DNA of 64,000 nt from Galbibacter mesophilus (GTDB taxonomy: Bacteria > Bacteroidota > Bacteroidia > Flavobacteriales > Flavobacteriaceae), in assembly GCF_023721415.1 (NCBI RefSeq), contig NZ_JAMQVC010000001.1, forward strand, positions 868,001-932,000. Direction: 5' to 3'. Each line of letters opens with the position of its first letter. Position 1 is the stretch's first letter. Positions 1 through 9,034 of the stretch are shown here, one piece after another. The notes under the pieces are model-generated. The model did no database searches, was not told the DNA's origin, and saw only the letters and a program-made list of their open reading frames with translations. The position numbers and the translations under genes were made by a program.

Positions 1-363
1 TTCTAGTCTCTAGCCTCCTTCATCTAAGTGAACATGTTTAATTGTTAAATGGGTTAATTGATGTTTTTATAGTGAGGAAATAATTAAAAAAGTAAGGAGT
101 GAAAGAGGAAAAGGTTGATTTCTTTTGTTGATTTGTTGCGCTGTTAAATCGGTGAATCGACTAGTTGAAATTTTACAATCTTCTGTCTCCCTTCTTCTAA
201 CCTCCAGCCTCCAGCTTCTATTGTTGATTTGTTAAATCGTTTAGTTATTAAGTTGGAAAGATTTAAAGTTGAAAAGGTTCAAAGAGGCAAAGTTTTACTG
301 CTTATTTACCACTGCCTACTTTTCCCGGCTTTCAACCTCTGCCTTCCAACTTCCAGCATCCAA
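1..363. other. Intergenic left edge, no gene seen
   Basis: This stretch carries no credible coding region. The two open frames that cross into the thioesterase gene are antisense to it and have low-complexity translations. The text is AT-rich and dotted with degenerate pyrimidine-rich words (CCTCCAGCCTCCAGC, CTTCCAACTTCCAGC), typical of decayed intergenic repeats. One part (about 142-255) matches, in inverted orientation, a stretch near 31.0 kb, annotated separately. Confidence 0.6.
142..255 (+). repeat. Dispersed intergenic repeat, copy 1
   Basis: The segment from GTTAAATCGG through CTTCTGTCTCCCTTCTTCTA and CCTCCAGCCTCC to TTGTTGATTTGTTAA aligns with the reverse complement of 30937-31030, which keeps the same word order: GTTAAATCGACTA, CTTCTGTCTCCCGTCTTCTA, CCTCCAGCCTC, TATTGTTGATTCGTTAA. 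The two copies are about 31 kb apart, diverged by substitutions and small indels, and hold no ORF. They look like members of a non-coding dispersed family rather than an insertion sequence. Confidence 0.6.
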
Positions 364-843
364 TTACACTTCCAGATCCACCGGTTTTTTGGCGTACTTT
401 CGGGTATCTTCTTTTGTGAGTACTCGAAAATCTTTGGCTCTTTCTACCTTATCAAATAAATCTGCGGCTTCTTCCGGCAAACCAATTAGTTTTCTTGATC
501 CTAAATCAATCCAAGCGCCCATTATTTCGCAATGCGCCACATTCCTTCCTTTGTAATCATAATAATTATGATGAAACTCGAAAAACATTCCGTCTTCGCT
601 TAGCCCTTTTAATTCCAAAGAAACCTTGACTGGTTTTCCAGAAAACACCTCTTTAAAATAATAGATATGCTCATAAAACACTACCGGACCAATATTAAGT
701 TTAGCCAACAAACGTTGGTCGAATCCGTTTTCTACTAAAAAAGACATGCGGGTGTGAGCAGCAAATTCTACATAAGCTTTGTTCGCCAAATGTCGATTAG
801 CATCTAAGTCGTTCCAACGTATTTCAAATTCTTTTGTGTACAT
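364..843 (-). CDS. Acyl-CoA thioesterase, 4HBT hotdog family
   Basis: The product is a 159-aa single-domain protein that probably hydrolyses acyl-CoA thioesters in the cytoplasm. The N-terminal motif WNDLDANRHLANKAYVEF is the DxDxxxHxxNxxY signature of 4-hydroxybenzoyl-CoA/YbgC-type hotdog enzymes, in which the first aspartate is catalytic. The length fits one hotdog fold. An 18-residue upstream extension is possible, but the ATG at 843 (MYTKEFEIRW) puts the first beta strand at the usual place and is preferred. The gene stands alone, divergent from the YheT-like hydrolase. The substrate cannot be told from sequence. Confidence 0.85.
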   Translation of the reverse strand: MYTKEFEIRWNDLDANRHLANKAYVEFAAHTRMSFLVENGFDQRLLAKLNIGPVVFYEHIYYFKEVFSGKPVKVSLELKGLSEDGMFFEFHHNYYDYKGRNVAHCEIMGAWIDLGSRKLIGLPEEAADLFDKVERAKDFRVLTKEDTRKYAKKPVDLEV

Positions 844-1098
844 AGTTCTATTTTTATCAAATCGGTTGGCAAACCGAGTTCGTTCTGTTAATACCATTTT
901 TACTTAGAATTTACTGTAATAAAACAGCCTTTTTTCCTTTCTAGTTCATTATAAAAAGAAACCGTAACTAAGGCTATGCTTTATTTTTCTAATTCCTATA
1001 AAGAAAAAAATACTGATTTTCTTGTACCGTAACTTCTAAGTTCGAATGGTATAATTTTACTAAATTTAGCCATTCAAGAAACACAAATTTACAAACTT

Positions 1099-1118
1099 AT
1101 ATTATGCACGCATAATAT
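1099..1118. promoter_or_regulatory. 20-bp palindrome upstream of YheT-like hydrolase
   Basis: ATATTATGC-AC-GCATAATAT has perfect 9-bp arms around a 2-bp centre. It lies 28 bp before the ATG at 1146, in the divergent gap between the thioesterase and hydrolase genes. The position and symmetry suggest an operator for a dimeric regulator; that role is inferred. No T-run follows, so it is not an intrinsic terminator. Confidence 0.4.
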
Positions 1119-1145
1119 TTAACGTATTTCAGCACTTCCTTGTTT

Positions 1146-2102
1146 ATGCCACTTATAAATTCAACTTACAATCCGCCTTTATTGTTTAAAAATGGTCATT
1201 TTTCTACTATTTATTCAGGAAAAATAAGGCGTGTTGTGGGCGTTGAACAGAAAAGAAAAACGATTCCCACGCCAGATGGTGATTTTATTGATTTAGATTG
1301 GAGTTATTCCCAAAAGAAAACCCATCGATTGGCCATTATTCTGCACGGGCTGGAAGGAAATGCGCAAAGGCCGTACATAACTGGAAGTGCCAAACTTTTC
1401 AATATAAACGGATTGGATGTGGTTTCTTTAAATTATCGCGGTTGCAGCGGAAAATCAAATAAAAAATACCGTTCGTATCATTCAGGAGATTCAGAAGAAT
1501 TGGCTTGGATTATAAAATACCTAATTGATGAATACGATTACAATCAAATATTCTTAAAAGGCTTTAGTCTTGGTGCGAATGTAGCACTAAAGTATTTGGG
1601 TGAACACCAAATTCCTTCAGAAGTGAAAGCCGCCATAGCGGTATCTGCCCCTTGCGATTTGTACGGTTCTATGCTGGAAATCCACAAAAAGAAAAATTAC
1701 CTGTATGCCCTTCGGTTTAAGCGTTCTTTACTTGCCAAACTGAAAGAAAAACAAAAACTTTTTCCGGACAAAATTCGGGATGAAGATGTAAAAAAAATTA
1801 TCAGCCTAAAAGATTTTGACGATTTCTACACATCGCAAGCCCACGGTTTTGCCAACGCTTTGGATTATTACGAAAAAAGTAGCTCGCTTCAATTTCTACC
1901 GCATATTACAATTCCAACGCTTATTTTAAATGCAGAAAACGATTCATTTTTATCCAAAAGTTGCTACCCCTTTAAGCAAGCGAAAGAAAACAAATTTCTC
2001 TTTTTGGAAGTTCCTAAATATGGTGGACACGTAGGTTTTTACGATTCCAACAATATTTATTACAACGAAAAGAAAGCCATTGAGTTTTTAAACTCGCTGT
2101 AA
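1146..2102 (+). CDS. YheT-like alpha/beta hydrolase
   Basis: The product is a 318-aa cytoplasmic alpha/beta-hydrolase of the YheT/ABHD1-3 family, presumably an esterase of unknown substrate. Visible elements are the oxyanion-hole HGLEGN segment near residue 67, the nucleophile elbow GFSLGANVALKYLG (Ser about 141), the acid in NAENDSFL (Asp about 266) and the histidine in GGHVGFYD (about 295). The N-terminal NPPLLFKNGHFSTIY is the family-specific opening seen in YheT proteins. An in-frame TTG two codons upstream (1140) is possible, but ATG 1146 is preferred. A 20-bp palindrome precedes it. The gene is monocistronic, with the cytochrome gene 140 bp downstream. Confidence 0.88.
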   Translation: MPLINSTYNPPLLFKNGHFSTIYSGKIRRVVGVEQKRKTIPTPDGDFIDLDWSYSQKKTHRLAIILHGLEGNAQRPYITGSAKLFNINGLDVVSLNYRGCSGKSNKKYRSYHSGDSEELAWIIKYLIDEYDYNQIFLKGFSLGANVALKYLGEHQIPSEVKAAIAVSAPCDLYGSMLEIHKKKNYLYALRFKRSLLAKLKEKQKLFPDKIRDEDVKKIISLKDFDDFYTSQAHGFANALDYYEKSSSLQFLPHITIPTLILNAENDSFLSKSCYPFKQAKENKFLFLEVPKYGGHVGFYDSNNIYYNEKKAIEFLNSL

Positions 2103-2242
2103 GACTAATCCCTCAAGCCTCAAGATTTGCAATGTTTCACTGCAAAATGAAAAAGCGTTATAAATCTAATTTTATAAGTTTTAGCACGTTTTAAAGTGTA
2201 ATAAATACTTATATTAGCACTATAACTAATAAAACTTTTATA

Positions 2243-2737
2243 ATGAATTTATACGGTAAAATAGCAGCTTGTATGTTTGCACTTGCCATCGTGAGTTGTG
2301 GTGATGGAAAAAAGGAGAAAAAAGAGGAGAAATTCCAGTACCAAACCAATACTCCTGAAAAGTCTAAAAAGGAAGAGGAATCTGCCGGAACGCCTGTTGA
2401 CATGGATAATGAAGGTGTTGGACCCGTTAGCGGACTTGAACTTCCTGCGGAAATAGACCAAGAAATGGTAGCTAAAGGAAAAGAAATTTTTAACACCAAG
2501 TGTACCGCTTGTCACGTAATCGACAAACGACTTATTGGTCCACCTCTCAAAGACGTATTAGACAGAAGAAATCCTTCTTGGGTGATGAACATGATTATCA
2601 ATCCGGATAAGATGTTAAAAGAAGATCCTATAGCGATTGCTTTAATGAAAGAATACAACAACGCCATCATGCTGAATCAAAATGTAAAAGAAGACGAAGC
2701 ACGTGCTATTGTTGAATATATTAGAAGTGTAGAATAA
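2243..2737 (+). CDS. Lipoprotein monohaem cytochrome c
   Basis: The product is a 164-aa class-I c-type cytochrome, probably anchored in an envelope membrane as an electron carrier. It has a lipoprotein signal ending in LAIVSC (Cys19), a long charged Lys/Glu linker (about 20-60), a CTACH haem site at 87-91 and a likely axial methionine in AIMLNQ (about Met143). The C-terminal helix EDEARAIVEYIRS closes the fold. It is followed 29 bp later by a DUF1080 lipoprotein on the same strand, so co-transcription is likely. Its redox partner is unknown; sugar dehydrogenases of the GMC type are one possibility. Confidence 0.9.
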   Translation: MNLYGKIAACMFALAIVSCGDGKKEKKEEKFQYQTNTPEKSKKEEESAGTPVDMDNEGVGPVSGLELPAEIDQEMVAKGKEIFNTKCTACHVIDKRLIGPPLKDVLDRRNPSWVMNMIINPDKMLKEDPIAIALMKEYNNAIMLNQNVKEDEARAIVEYIRSVE

Positions 2738-2766
2738 CAACTTTTTTCATCTCAATAATTTAATTT

Positions 2767-3669
2767 ATGAAACTATCTCAGCTTGTTTTATTGTGTTTAT
2801 TAGTTCTGAATATTGGCTGCAAGGAAAACAACCAAAAGAAAGAAGAAACAGTAAAACAAGCTGATGATACCATTGAATTGGAATGGCAACAACTTTTCAA
2901 TGGCAAAGACCTTTCCGATTGGACACCCAAAATTGCCAAACACGAAACGGGTGAAAATTACCAAAACACCTTTTCAGTAAAAGACGGAAAAATAACCGTT
3001 GGTTATGACGGTTATGACAACGTTTTTAATCAACAATATGGGCATCTTTTCTACAACAAACCGTTTTCAGCTTATTTTCTAGCGATAGAATATCGCTTTA
3101 CAGGAAACCAAATAGCCGATGGAGAAGGATGGGCTTGGAGAAATAGCGGTGCCATGTTGCATTGCCAAGACCCTAAAACCATGCTAAAAGATCAAGATTT
3201 TCCTATTTGTATTGAAGGTCAATTTCTAGGTGGGAAAATGGATAGCAAAGAAGAACGAACCACTTTAAATCTTTGTACACCAGGCACCAATGTAGTTTAT
3301 AAAGATTCTCTTTTTACTCCCCATTGCACCGTTTCCAATTCTAAAACCTACCGTGGCGATCAATGGGTTCGCGGTACTTTCTTGGTTTTAAAAGATTCTG
3401 TAATAAAACATATTGTTGAAGGAAAAACGGTATTGGAATATTACCAACCTACCATTGGAGGGGAAGGAGTAATTAACTTCGACCTAGAACAAAAACAAGA
3501 TGGCCAACCACTTACGGAAGGCTATATTTCCCTTCAAAGTGAAAGCCACCCTGTAGAATTTAGAAAAGTAGAAATTATAGATTTAGCACCTATCTACAAC
3601 AATAAAGAAAAGCTAAACGCTACTGTTGAAGCTATTCTGGAAAACGAAAAAAAGATAACGTTAAAATAA
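2767..3669 (+). CDS. DUF1080 (3-keto-disaccharide hydrolase) lipoprotein
   Basis: The product is a 300-aa lipoprotein with signal MKLSQLVLLCLLVLNIGC (lipid on Cys18) followed by one DUF1080 domain of concanavalin-like fold. The opening LFNGKDLSDWTPK and the later GWAWRNSGAMLHCQDP and EGYISLQSESHPVEFRKVEI segments are family signatures. Related proteins are glycoside hydrolases or carbohydrate-binding modules acting on 3-keto sugars. The pairing with a lipoprotein cytochrome c suggests an envelope oxidative-sugar function, which is inferred. The gene ends 8 bp before the convergent Bax-inhibitor-like gene. Confidence 0.88.
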   Translation: MKLSQLVLLCLLVLNIGCKENNQKKEETVKQADDTIELEWQQLFNGKDLSDWTPKIAKHETGENYQNTFSVKDGKITVGYDGYDNVFNQQYGHLFYNKPFSAYFLAIEYRFTGNQIADGEGWAWRNSGAMLHCQDPKTMLKDQDFPICIEGQFLGGKMDSKEERTTLNLCTPGTNVVYKDSLFTPHCTVSNSKTYRGDQWVRGTFLVLKDSVIKHIVEGKTVLEYYQPTIGGEGVINFDLEQKQDGQPLTEGYISLQSESHPVEFRKVEIIDLAPIYNNKEKLNATVEAILENEKKITLK

Positions 3670-3677
3670 ATCTATCC

Positions 3678-4373
3678 CTACTTTCTTCTTCCAAAGATTC
3701 TCAACAGAAATAAAAACAGGTTGATAAAGTCCAAATACAGCGTCAAAGCACCCATTAGTGCTTCTTTTTGGTCTTCTTCTGTACCCTCATTACCAATAAT
3801 GTTTAACCTTTTTATTTTTTGAGTGTCGTAAGCAGTGAGCGCAACAAATATTAAAACTCCAGCATACGTTACAATCCAGTACAACATTTCATTCTGAAAG
3901 AAAAAATTCACTACGGATGCGATTATTAAACCAATCAGCGCCATAAAGGCAATGTTCCCAATGGAAGTCAAATCGGTTTTAGTGTAGTAGCCATAAAGAC
4001 TCATCGCACCAAACGTTCCAGCAGTAATGTAAAATGTTGTTGCTATTGATGAAGCCGTAAACGCCAAAAAAATAACCGAAAAGGTAAGTCCGTTTAAGGC
4101 CGAATATCCCAAAAACAAGCCGATAGCGGCTTTTGCGCTTAATTTATTAATGGCCGCACTTAAATAAGCTACTGCGGCGAATTCCAAAATTAGTAGTCCG
4201 TAAAAGTAAAAACGGTTACTAAAAATTACGTTTACAATTTGTTCTGTATTCGCTACCCATGCAGCAATTACACCTGTTAAAATTAAGGCTCCCGACATCC
4301 AGCCGTACACCTTTGTCATAAATCGAGCTTGTTCGGCCCTAATCGCTTCTTGCGAAATATTTTCAAGATTCAT
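3678..4373 (-). CDS. Bax inhibitor-1/YccA family membrane protein
   Basis: The product is a 231-aa polytopic inner-membrane protein with about seven hydrophobic segments, for example GALILTGVIAAWVA, FYGLLILEFAAVAYL, AAIGLFLGYSALNGLTFSVIF and LYWIVTYAGVLIFVALTAYDTQKIK. The last, with the TAYDTQ signature, is diagnostic of the TMBIM/YccA family. Bacterial members are implicated in pH-sensitive calcium leak or membrane-protease interactions. A ten-residue upstream extension exists, but the ATG at 4373 (MNLENISQEAIRAEQARF) gives the usual N-terminus. It converges with the DUF1080 gene. Confidence 0.9.
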   Translation of the reverse strand: MNLENISQEAIRAEQARFMTKVYGWMSGALILTGVIAAWVANTEQIVNVIFSNRFYFYGLLILEFAAVAYLSAAINKLSAKAAIGLFLGYSALNGLTFSVIFLAFTASSIATTFYITAGTFGAMSLYGYYTKTDLTSIGNIAFMALIGLIIASVVNFFFQNEMLYWIVTYAGVLIFVALTAYDTQKIKRLNIIGNEGTEEDQKEALMGALTLYLDFINLFLFLLRIFGRRK

Positions 4374-4414
4374 AGTAAATAGTTTAGGTTTGCTAAATAA
4401 CATTATTTATTGTT

Positions 4415-4447
4415 AAAAAACAAAAAGTCCTCTAAATTGAGGACTTT
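4415..4447 (-). terminator. Intrinsic terminator of the RND efflux operon
   Basis: Read on the minus strand, AAAGTCCTC-AATTTA-GAGGACTTT forms a 9-bp stem followed by TTTTTGTTTTTT. It lies 30 bp past the stop of the outer-membrane efflux gene, at the end of the four-gene operon. Confidence 0.85.
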
Positions 4448-4476
4448 CGTATACTTTTTAGTAATAAAATTTAGCA

Positions 4477-5877
4477 TTATTGCCATCCACCTCCAAGAGC
4501 TTGATAAAGATTTACTACGGAATTAAGTTTCAAAAATTTGTTTTCCACTAACAAAAGTTCCGTGCTCAACGAATTCTCCTGAGCATTCAATACTTCCAGA
4601 TAATCTGCTAAACCTTGGTTAAGTAATTCTTCGGAATATTCAGTTGCCTTGCTGTATGCTTCGAACTCTTTTTCCCTAACTTTTATTTTTTCTGAAGCTG
4701 CATCATATCGATAGAGCGCATCCGAAACTTCCCTGCCTGCTACCAAAAGTGTTCTTTTGTAATTGAGTAAAGCCTGTTCCTGTTGTGCCTTGGAAACTTC
4801 AAATTGCGTACGTATCCTTCTTCCGTTTAAAACAGGCTGTGCCAAACCGCCTATCAGCGTATTAAATAGAGAACTTGCGTCTAACCAATTGTCAAACTGT
4901 AAACTTTGAAACCCTGCCGTTGCGCTTAACGTTATGGAAGGATAAAAACTGCTTCTCGCCACATTGGTCAGTTCAAATGCATTTCTTAAGCCGTATTCCG
5001 CAGCAGCAACATCCGGACGGTTTTGGAGTAATAAATAAGGTACCCCAACAACCAAATCAGAAGTAAGTTCTTGTTCCTCCAATAAACTTCTCTCAACCTC
5101 TTGAGGGGGTTGCGCCAACAAAATGGAAAACGTATTCTCAAATAATTTTATTTGATTCTCCAAGTCTATTTTAATGACTTGCGCATTGTAAAGTTGAGCT
5201 GCTGTTTGTTGTACCGCAACTTCTGTAAGCATTCCCGCTTCCTTTAAGGCTTTGGTAGTTTCCAAACTTTCTTCTCTGGTGACTATTGTTTTATTGGTAA
5301 CCTTTAGTTGCTCGTCTAAGGAAAGTAACTGATAATACGTAGATGCCACTGCTGCCACCAATTCCGTTTTCACGGCTTTGTGCGCTTCAATGGTTTGTAA
5401 ATAGGTAGCCTCAAAAGCACGCTTGTTGCTTCTTATTTTACCCCAAATATCAGCTTCCCAAGAAAGGTCTGCACTTAAACTGTACTGCTCAATAGGTTCA
5501 CTAAAAATACTCCCGAATTGGGAGTTTTCAGAATTCACCTGTCTCGTTACATTTGCATTAATTCCTAAAGTTGGGTAATTCCCTGCTTTTCCTTGTTTTA
5601 GATATGCTTCCGCAGCAAAAATTTGTTGCACGGCAATACGTATATCGAGGTTGTTTGCCAATGCCGTATCGATATGTCGCTCCAAAATAGGATCTTGAAA
5701 TAGTTCCCGCCAAGAAAGCATCCCCAATGAGGTGCTGTCGGTAGTAATTTTATCGGTTCGATATAAATCTTCCGTTTCAATTTCCGGTCTTTCGTAATTT
5801 TTTGCCACAAAACAAGATTGCAGCACTAGCGGAATACCAACGATTAAAAGTATACGTCGTATATTAATTTTCATCAT
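4477..5877 (-). CDS. RND efflux outer-membrane factor, NodT/OprM type
   Basis: The product is a 466-aa TolC-like channel lipoprotein. The signal ends in LVLQSC (Cys22), then NYERPEIETEDLY, a typical post-signal region. Two repeated OEP domains of long alpha-helices follow, including LAQPVLNGRRIRTQFEVSK and GLADYLEVLNAQENSLSTE, which are strongly diagnostic. It forms the exit duct for the AcrB-type pump encoded 1 bp upstream (stop and start nearly touch). It is the last gene of the regulator-MFP-RND-OMF operon and is followed by an intrinsic terminator. Confidence 0.93.
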   Translation of the reverse strand: MMKINIRRILLIVGIPLVLQSCFVAKNYERPEIETEDLYRTDKITTDSTSLGMLSWRELFQDPILERHIDTALANNLDIRIAVQQIFAAEAYLKQGKAGNYPTLGINANVTRQVNSENSQFGSIFSEPIEQYSLSADLSWEADIWGKIRSNKRAFEATYLQTIEAHKAVKTELVAAVASTYYQLLSLDEQLKVTNKTIVTREESLETTKALKEAGMLTEVAVQQTAAQLYNAQVIKIDLENQIKLFENTFSILLAQPPQEVERSLLEEQELTSDLVVGVPYLLLQNRPDVAAAEYGLRNAFELTNVARSSFYPSITLSATAGFQSLQFDNWLDASSLFNTLIGGLAQPVLNGRRIRTQFEVSKAQQEQALLNYKRTLLVAGREVSDALYRYDAASEKIKVREKEFEAYSKATEYSEELLNQGLADYLEVLNAQENSLSTELLLVENKFLKLNSVVNLYQALGGGWQ

Positions 5878-5878
5878 A

Positions 5879-8800
5879 CTATTCTACACTATTTTCTTGT
5901 TCAACTTTTGGTGTTGGAGCACCGCTAATTTTTTCTTGTAACCACTGAAATACAACAAATAATACAGGGATTACAAATACCCCTAACACGGTTCCAATTA
6001 ACATTCCTCCTGCGGCACCTGTCCCAATGGAATTGTTTCCTTCTGCACCTACGCCACTTGCCAATACCAAGGGCATTAAACCAAGGATAAAAGCGAAAGA
6101 GGTCATCAATATAGGTCGAAGTCGAACGCGAGCCCCATCGATTGCCGCTTCTACCAATGCAACACCTTGACGACGTCGTTGAAGAGCAAATTCCACAATC
6201 AAAATAGCATTTTTAGCCAACAATCCGATAAGCATAATAAGTGCAATTTGGAAATATATGTTGTTCTGCAAACCTGCAAATTTCGTTGTTAGAAAGGCTC
6301 CCATAACTCCGATTGGAAGTGAAAGTAAAATTGAAAATGGGAGAATATAACTTTCGTACTGAGCCGCCAAAAAGAAATACACAAACAAAATACTAAGTGC
6401 AAAAATTAATCCCGACTGTCCAGTAGACGCAATCTCTTCCCTTGTTAAGCCCGAATAAGCAATTTCATAATTATTCGGAAGTGTTTCTTCCGCAACTTGG
6501 TTAATGGTATTTATGGCATCCCCGGAACTAAAACCTGGCGCAGCCGACCCATTTACGGTAACCGCATTAAACAAGTTAAATCGGTTTACTGACTGTGGTC
6601 CGTACACACGTTTTAAGGTAACAAAAGAGGATACTGGAGCCATCTCACCTTCATTATTTCTTACGTAAATACTGTTCAAGCTACTAACCTCAGAACGGTC
6701 TTCTGGTTCTGACTGTACAAAAACACGGTACTGCTTACCAAATCGGCTAAAGTCCGCCGCATAAAATCCTCCAATATATCCTTGAAGAGTAGAAATAATA
6801 TCGCTCACAGAAATACCTGCCTCTTTGGCCTTCGCGATGTTGATGTCCATTTCCAATTGTGGGAAATTTGTGCTGAAGGAATTATTGGCAAAACCAATTT
6901 CCGGATGCTGCATTAAAGCACCAGCAAATTCGCTGGCCACTTTATCCAAATCTTCCAAGGAATGCGCTACGCGATCAAGCAACTGTACCTCAAACCCTTC
7001 TGAAGAACCAAAGCCAGGAATACTAGGCGGTTGGAAAAAAATAAGTTTTGCATCGCTTAACCCAGCTGTTTTTTGATAAAGTTGAGCCGTAATTCCTTCC
7101 ATGGAAGTAGCATCGGTAGTCCGTTCATCCCAATCTTCTAAAATTATAAATCCTAATGCATAGGAACTTCCGGCACCCGAGAAGAAATTACTTCCAGAAA
7201 TGAGGGAAGCCGTTCGAATACCTTCAATATCTTCAATAATATCGTAAAGCTCTTCCGTAGTTTTAAAAGTTCGGTCTAATGAAGATCCTGGCGGTAAATC
7301 TATATTTACAAATATAACTCCTCTATCTTCCGTAGGAACAAAACCTGTTGCTGTCGTTTTACTTGCCCAGAATATCCCAGCTACGGCAGCCACTAAAATA
7401 ATTCCAGTGATCCATTTGTGCTTCAGTAAAAAACCTAATGATTTTGTGTACTTATGGGTAGTGGCTTCAAAACCTGCATTGAAAGCACTATAAAAACGCT
7501 GAATTAGATTCTTTTTCTTTTTCCCATCTTCTTTATGGGGTTTCAAGAAAATGGCACATAACGCCGGACTCAGCGTTAGGGCGTTTACTGCGGAAATCAA
7601 AATCGCGATAATCAGAGTCACTCCAAATTGCTCATAGAACACCCCGGAAGGACCTTGAATAAATGTAATTGGAATGAAAACGGCTGCCATTACCAATGTT
7701 ATGGAAATAATCGCCCCACTAATTTCACTCATTGCCGAAATGGACGCTTTTCTGGCATTATCGTAGCCTCCTTCCAGTTTTGCGTGGACAGCTTCCACCA
7801 CCACAATGGCATCATCTACCACAATCCCAATGGCGAGAATTAGTGCAAAAAGTGTCAGCAAGTTAATGGAATAGCCCAAAAGCTGTAAGAAAAAGAACGT
7901 TCCAATAATTGCAACAGGCACCGCAATAGCCGGAATTAAAGTTGATTTTACATCTTGAAGAAAGACAAATACAACTAAAAACACCAAAAGAAAAGCCTCA
8001 ATAAGTGTATGCTTCACCTTGTCTATGGATGCAGTTAAAAATTTATTGGTGTCGTAATTCACCAAATATTCAACACCGCTTGGGAAGTCTTTTTCCAACG
8101 CATCCAATTTATTATAGACTTCATTGATAATCTCCTGCGCGTTGGAGCCCGGGGTTTGGAAAACCCCAAAGTTAATTCCCGGATTTCCTTTAGACCTCGA
8201 TAAAGAAGCGTAGGAAAGGGCATCCAGTTCTACTTTAGCAACGTCCTTCAATCGTAAATATCTGCCATTACCCAAAGATTTTATAATGATGTTTTCATAA
8301 TCTTGAGCTGTTTTATATCGGCCTTTGTATTTTATAACATATTCAAAAGATTTTCCAGCATTCTGACCAATAGAACCCGCGGCAGCCTCTAAACTTTGCT
8401 CGTTAATGGCGCCAATAACATCGTTACTGGTAAGAGAATAGTTCGCCATTTTATCAGGGTCTATCCAAACTCGCATGGAATACTCCTTGGCACCAAATAC
8501 GTTTACCGCACCAACTCCTTTAATACGAAGAATTTCGGGTCGGACATTGATATTTAAATAATTCTGAAGGAAAACATCATCGTAATCCTTATTAGTGGAA
8601 TACAAAGCCACATACATTAAAGCAGAGTTTTCCTGCTTTTGGGTAATTACACCAGAACGAATTACTTCCGAAGGCAATAAAGCGTTGGCTCGTGCTACCC
8701 TGTTCTGTACATTTACCGCCGCAATATCGGGGTCGTATCCTTGTTCAAAATAAACCGTAATGGATGCACTTCCATCGTTACTGGCGGTAGAAGTAATGTA

Positions 8801-9028
8801 AGTCATTCCTTCCACACCATTTATCTGCTCTTCAATAGGAACAATTACACTCTCTAAAATAGTTTCAGCATTGGCTCCCGGATAAGAGGCAGTTACCTGA
8901 ACAGTAGGAGGCGCAATATCTGGATACTGAGTTACCGGAAGGCTCAATATACCCAACACCCCCAAGATGGTAATTACAATAGATATTACGGTAGATAAAA
9001 CCGGTCTTTCTATAAATACTTTTAACAT
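5879..9028 (-). CDS. RND (HAE1) multidrug efflux permease, AcrB-like
   Basis: The product is a 1049-aa inner-membrane proton-drug antiporter of full family length, with twelve predicted transmembrane helices and two large periplasmic loops. The N-terminus MLKVFIERPVLSTVISIVIT and the pore region PVTQYPDIAPPTVQV are typical of HAE1 pumps. The proton-relay residues are present: paired aspartates in GIVVDDAIVVVE (about 406-407) and lysine in GLLAKNAILIVEF (about 940). It pairs with the adaptor upstream (6-bp gap) and the outer-membrane factor downstream. Drug specificity cannot be read from sequence. Confidence 0.95.
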   Translation of the reverse strand: MLKVFIERPVLSTVISIVITILGVLGILSLPVTQYPDIAPPTVQVTASYPGANAETILESVIVPIEEQINGVEGMTYITSTASNDGSASITVYFEQGYDPDIAAVNVQNRVARANALLPSEVIRSGVITQKQENSALMYVALYSTNKDYDDVFLQNYLNINVRPEILRIKGVGAVNVFGAKEYSMRVWIDPDKMANYSLTSNDVIGAINEQSLEAAAGSIGQNAGKSFEYVIKYKGRYKTAQDYENIIIKSLGNGRYLRLKDVAKVELDALSYASLSRSKGNPGINFGVFQTPGSNAQEIINEVYNKLDALEKDFPSGVEYLVNYDTNKFLTASIDKVKHTLIEAFLLVFLVVFVFLQDVKSTLIPAIAVPVAIIGTFFFLQLLGYSINLLTLFALILAIGIVVDDAIVVVEAVHAKLEGGYDNARKASISAMSEISGAIISITLVMAAVFIPITFIQGPSGVFYEQFGVTLIIAILISAVNALTLSPALCAIFLKPHKEDGKKKKNLIQRFYSAFNAGFEATTHKYTKSLGFLLKHKWITGIILVAAVAGIFWASKTTATGFVPTEDRGVIFVNIDLPPGSSLDRTFKTTEELYDIIEDIEGIRTASLISGSNFFSGAGSSYALGFIILEDWDERTTDATSMEGITAQLYQKTAGLSDAKLIFFQPPSIPGFGSSEGFEVQLLDRVAHSLEDLDKVASEFAGALMQHPEIGFANNSFSTNFPQLEMDINIAKAKEAGISVSDIISTLQGYIGGFYAADFSRFGKQYRVFVQSEPEDRSEVSSLNSIYVRNNEGEMAPVSSFVTLKRVYGPQSVNRFNLFNAVTVNGSAAPGFSSGDAINTINQVAEETLPNNYEIAYSGLTREEIASTGQSGLIFALSILFVYFFLAAQYESYILPFSILLSLPIGVMGAFLTTKFAGLQNNIYFQIALIMLIGLLAKNAILIVEFALQRRRQGVALVEAAIDGARVRLRPILMTSFAFILGLMPLVLASGVGAEGNNSIGTGAAGGMLIGTVLGVFVIPVLFVVFQWLQEKISGAPTPKVEQENSVE

Positions 9029-9034
9029 GTTTGA

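Noticed and set aside
229-556. Two plus-strand frames over the left edge
   Set aside because: They are antisense to the thioesterase gene or built of repeat words, with no conserved-looking sequence.
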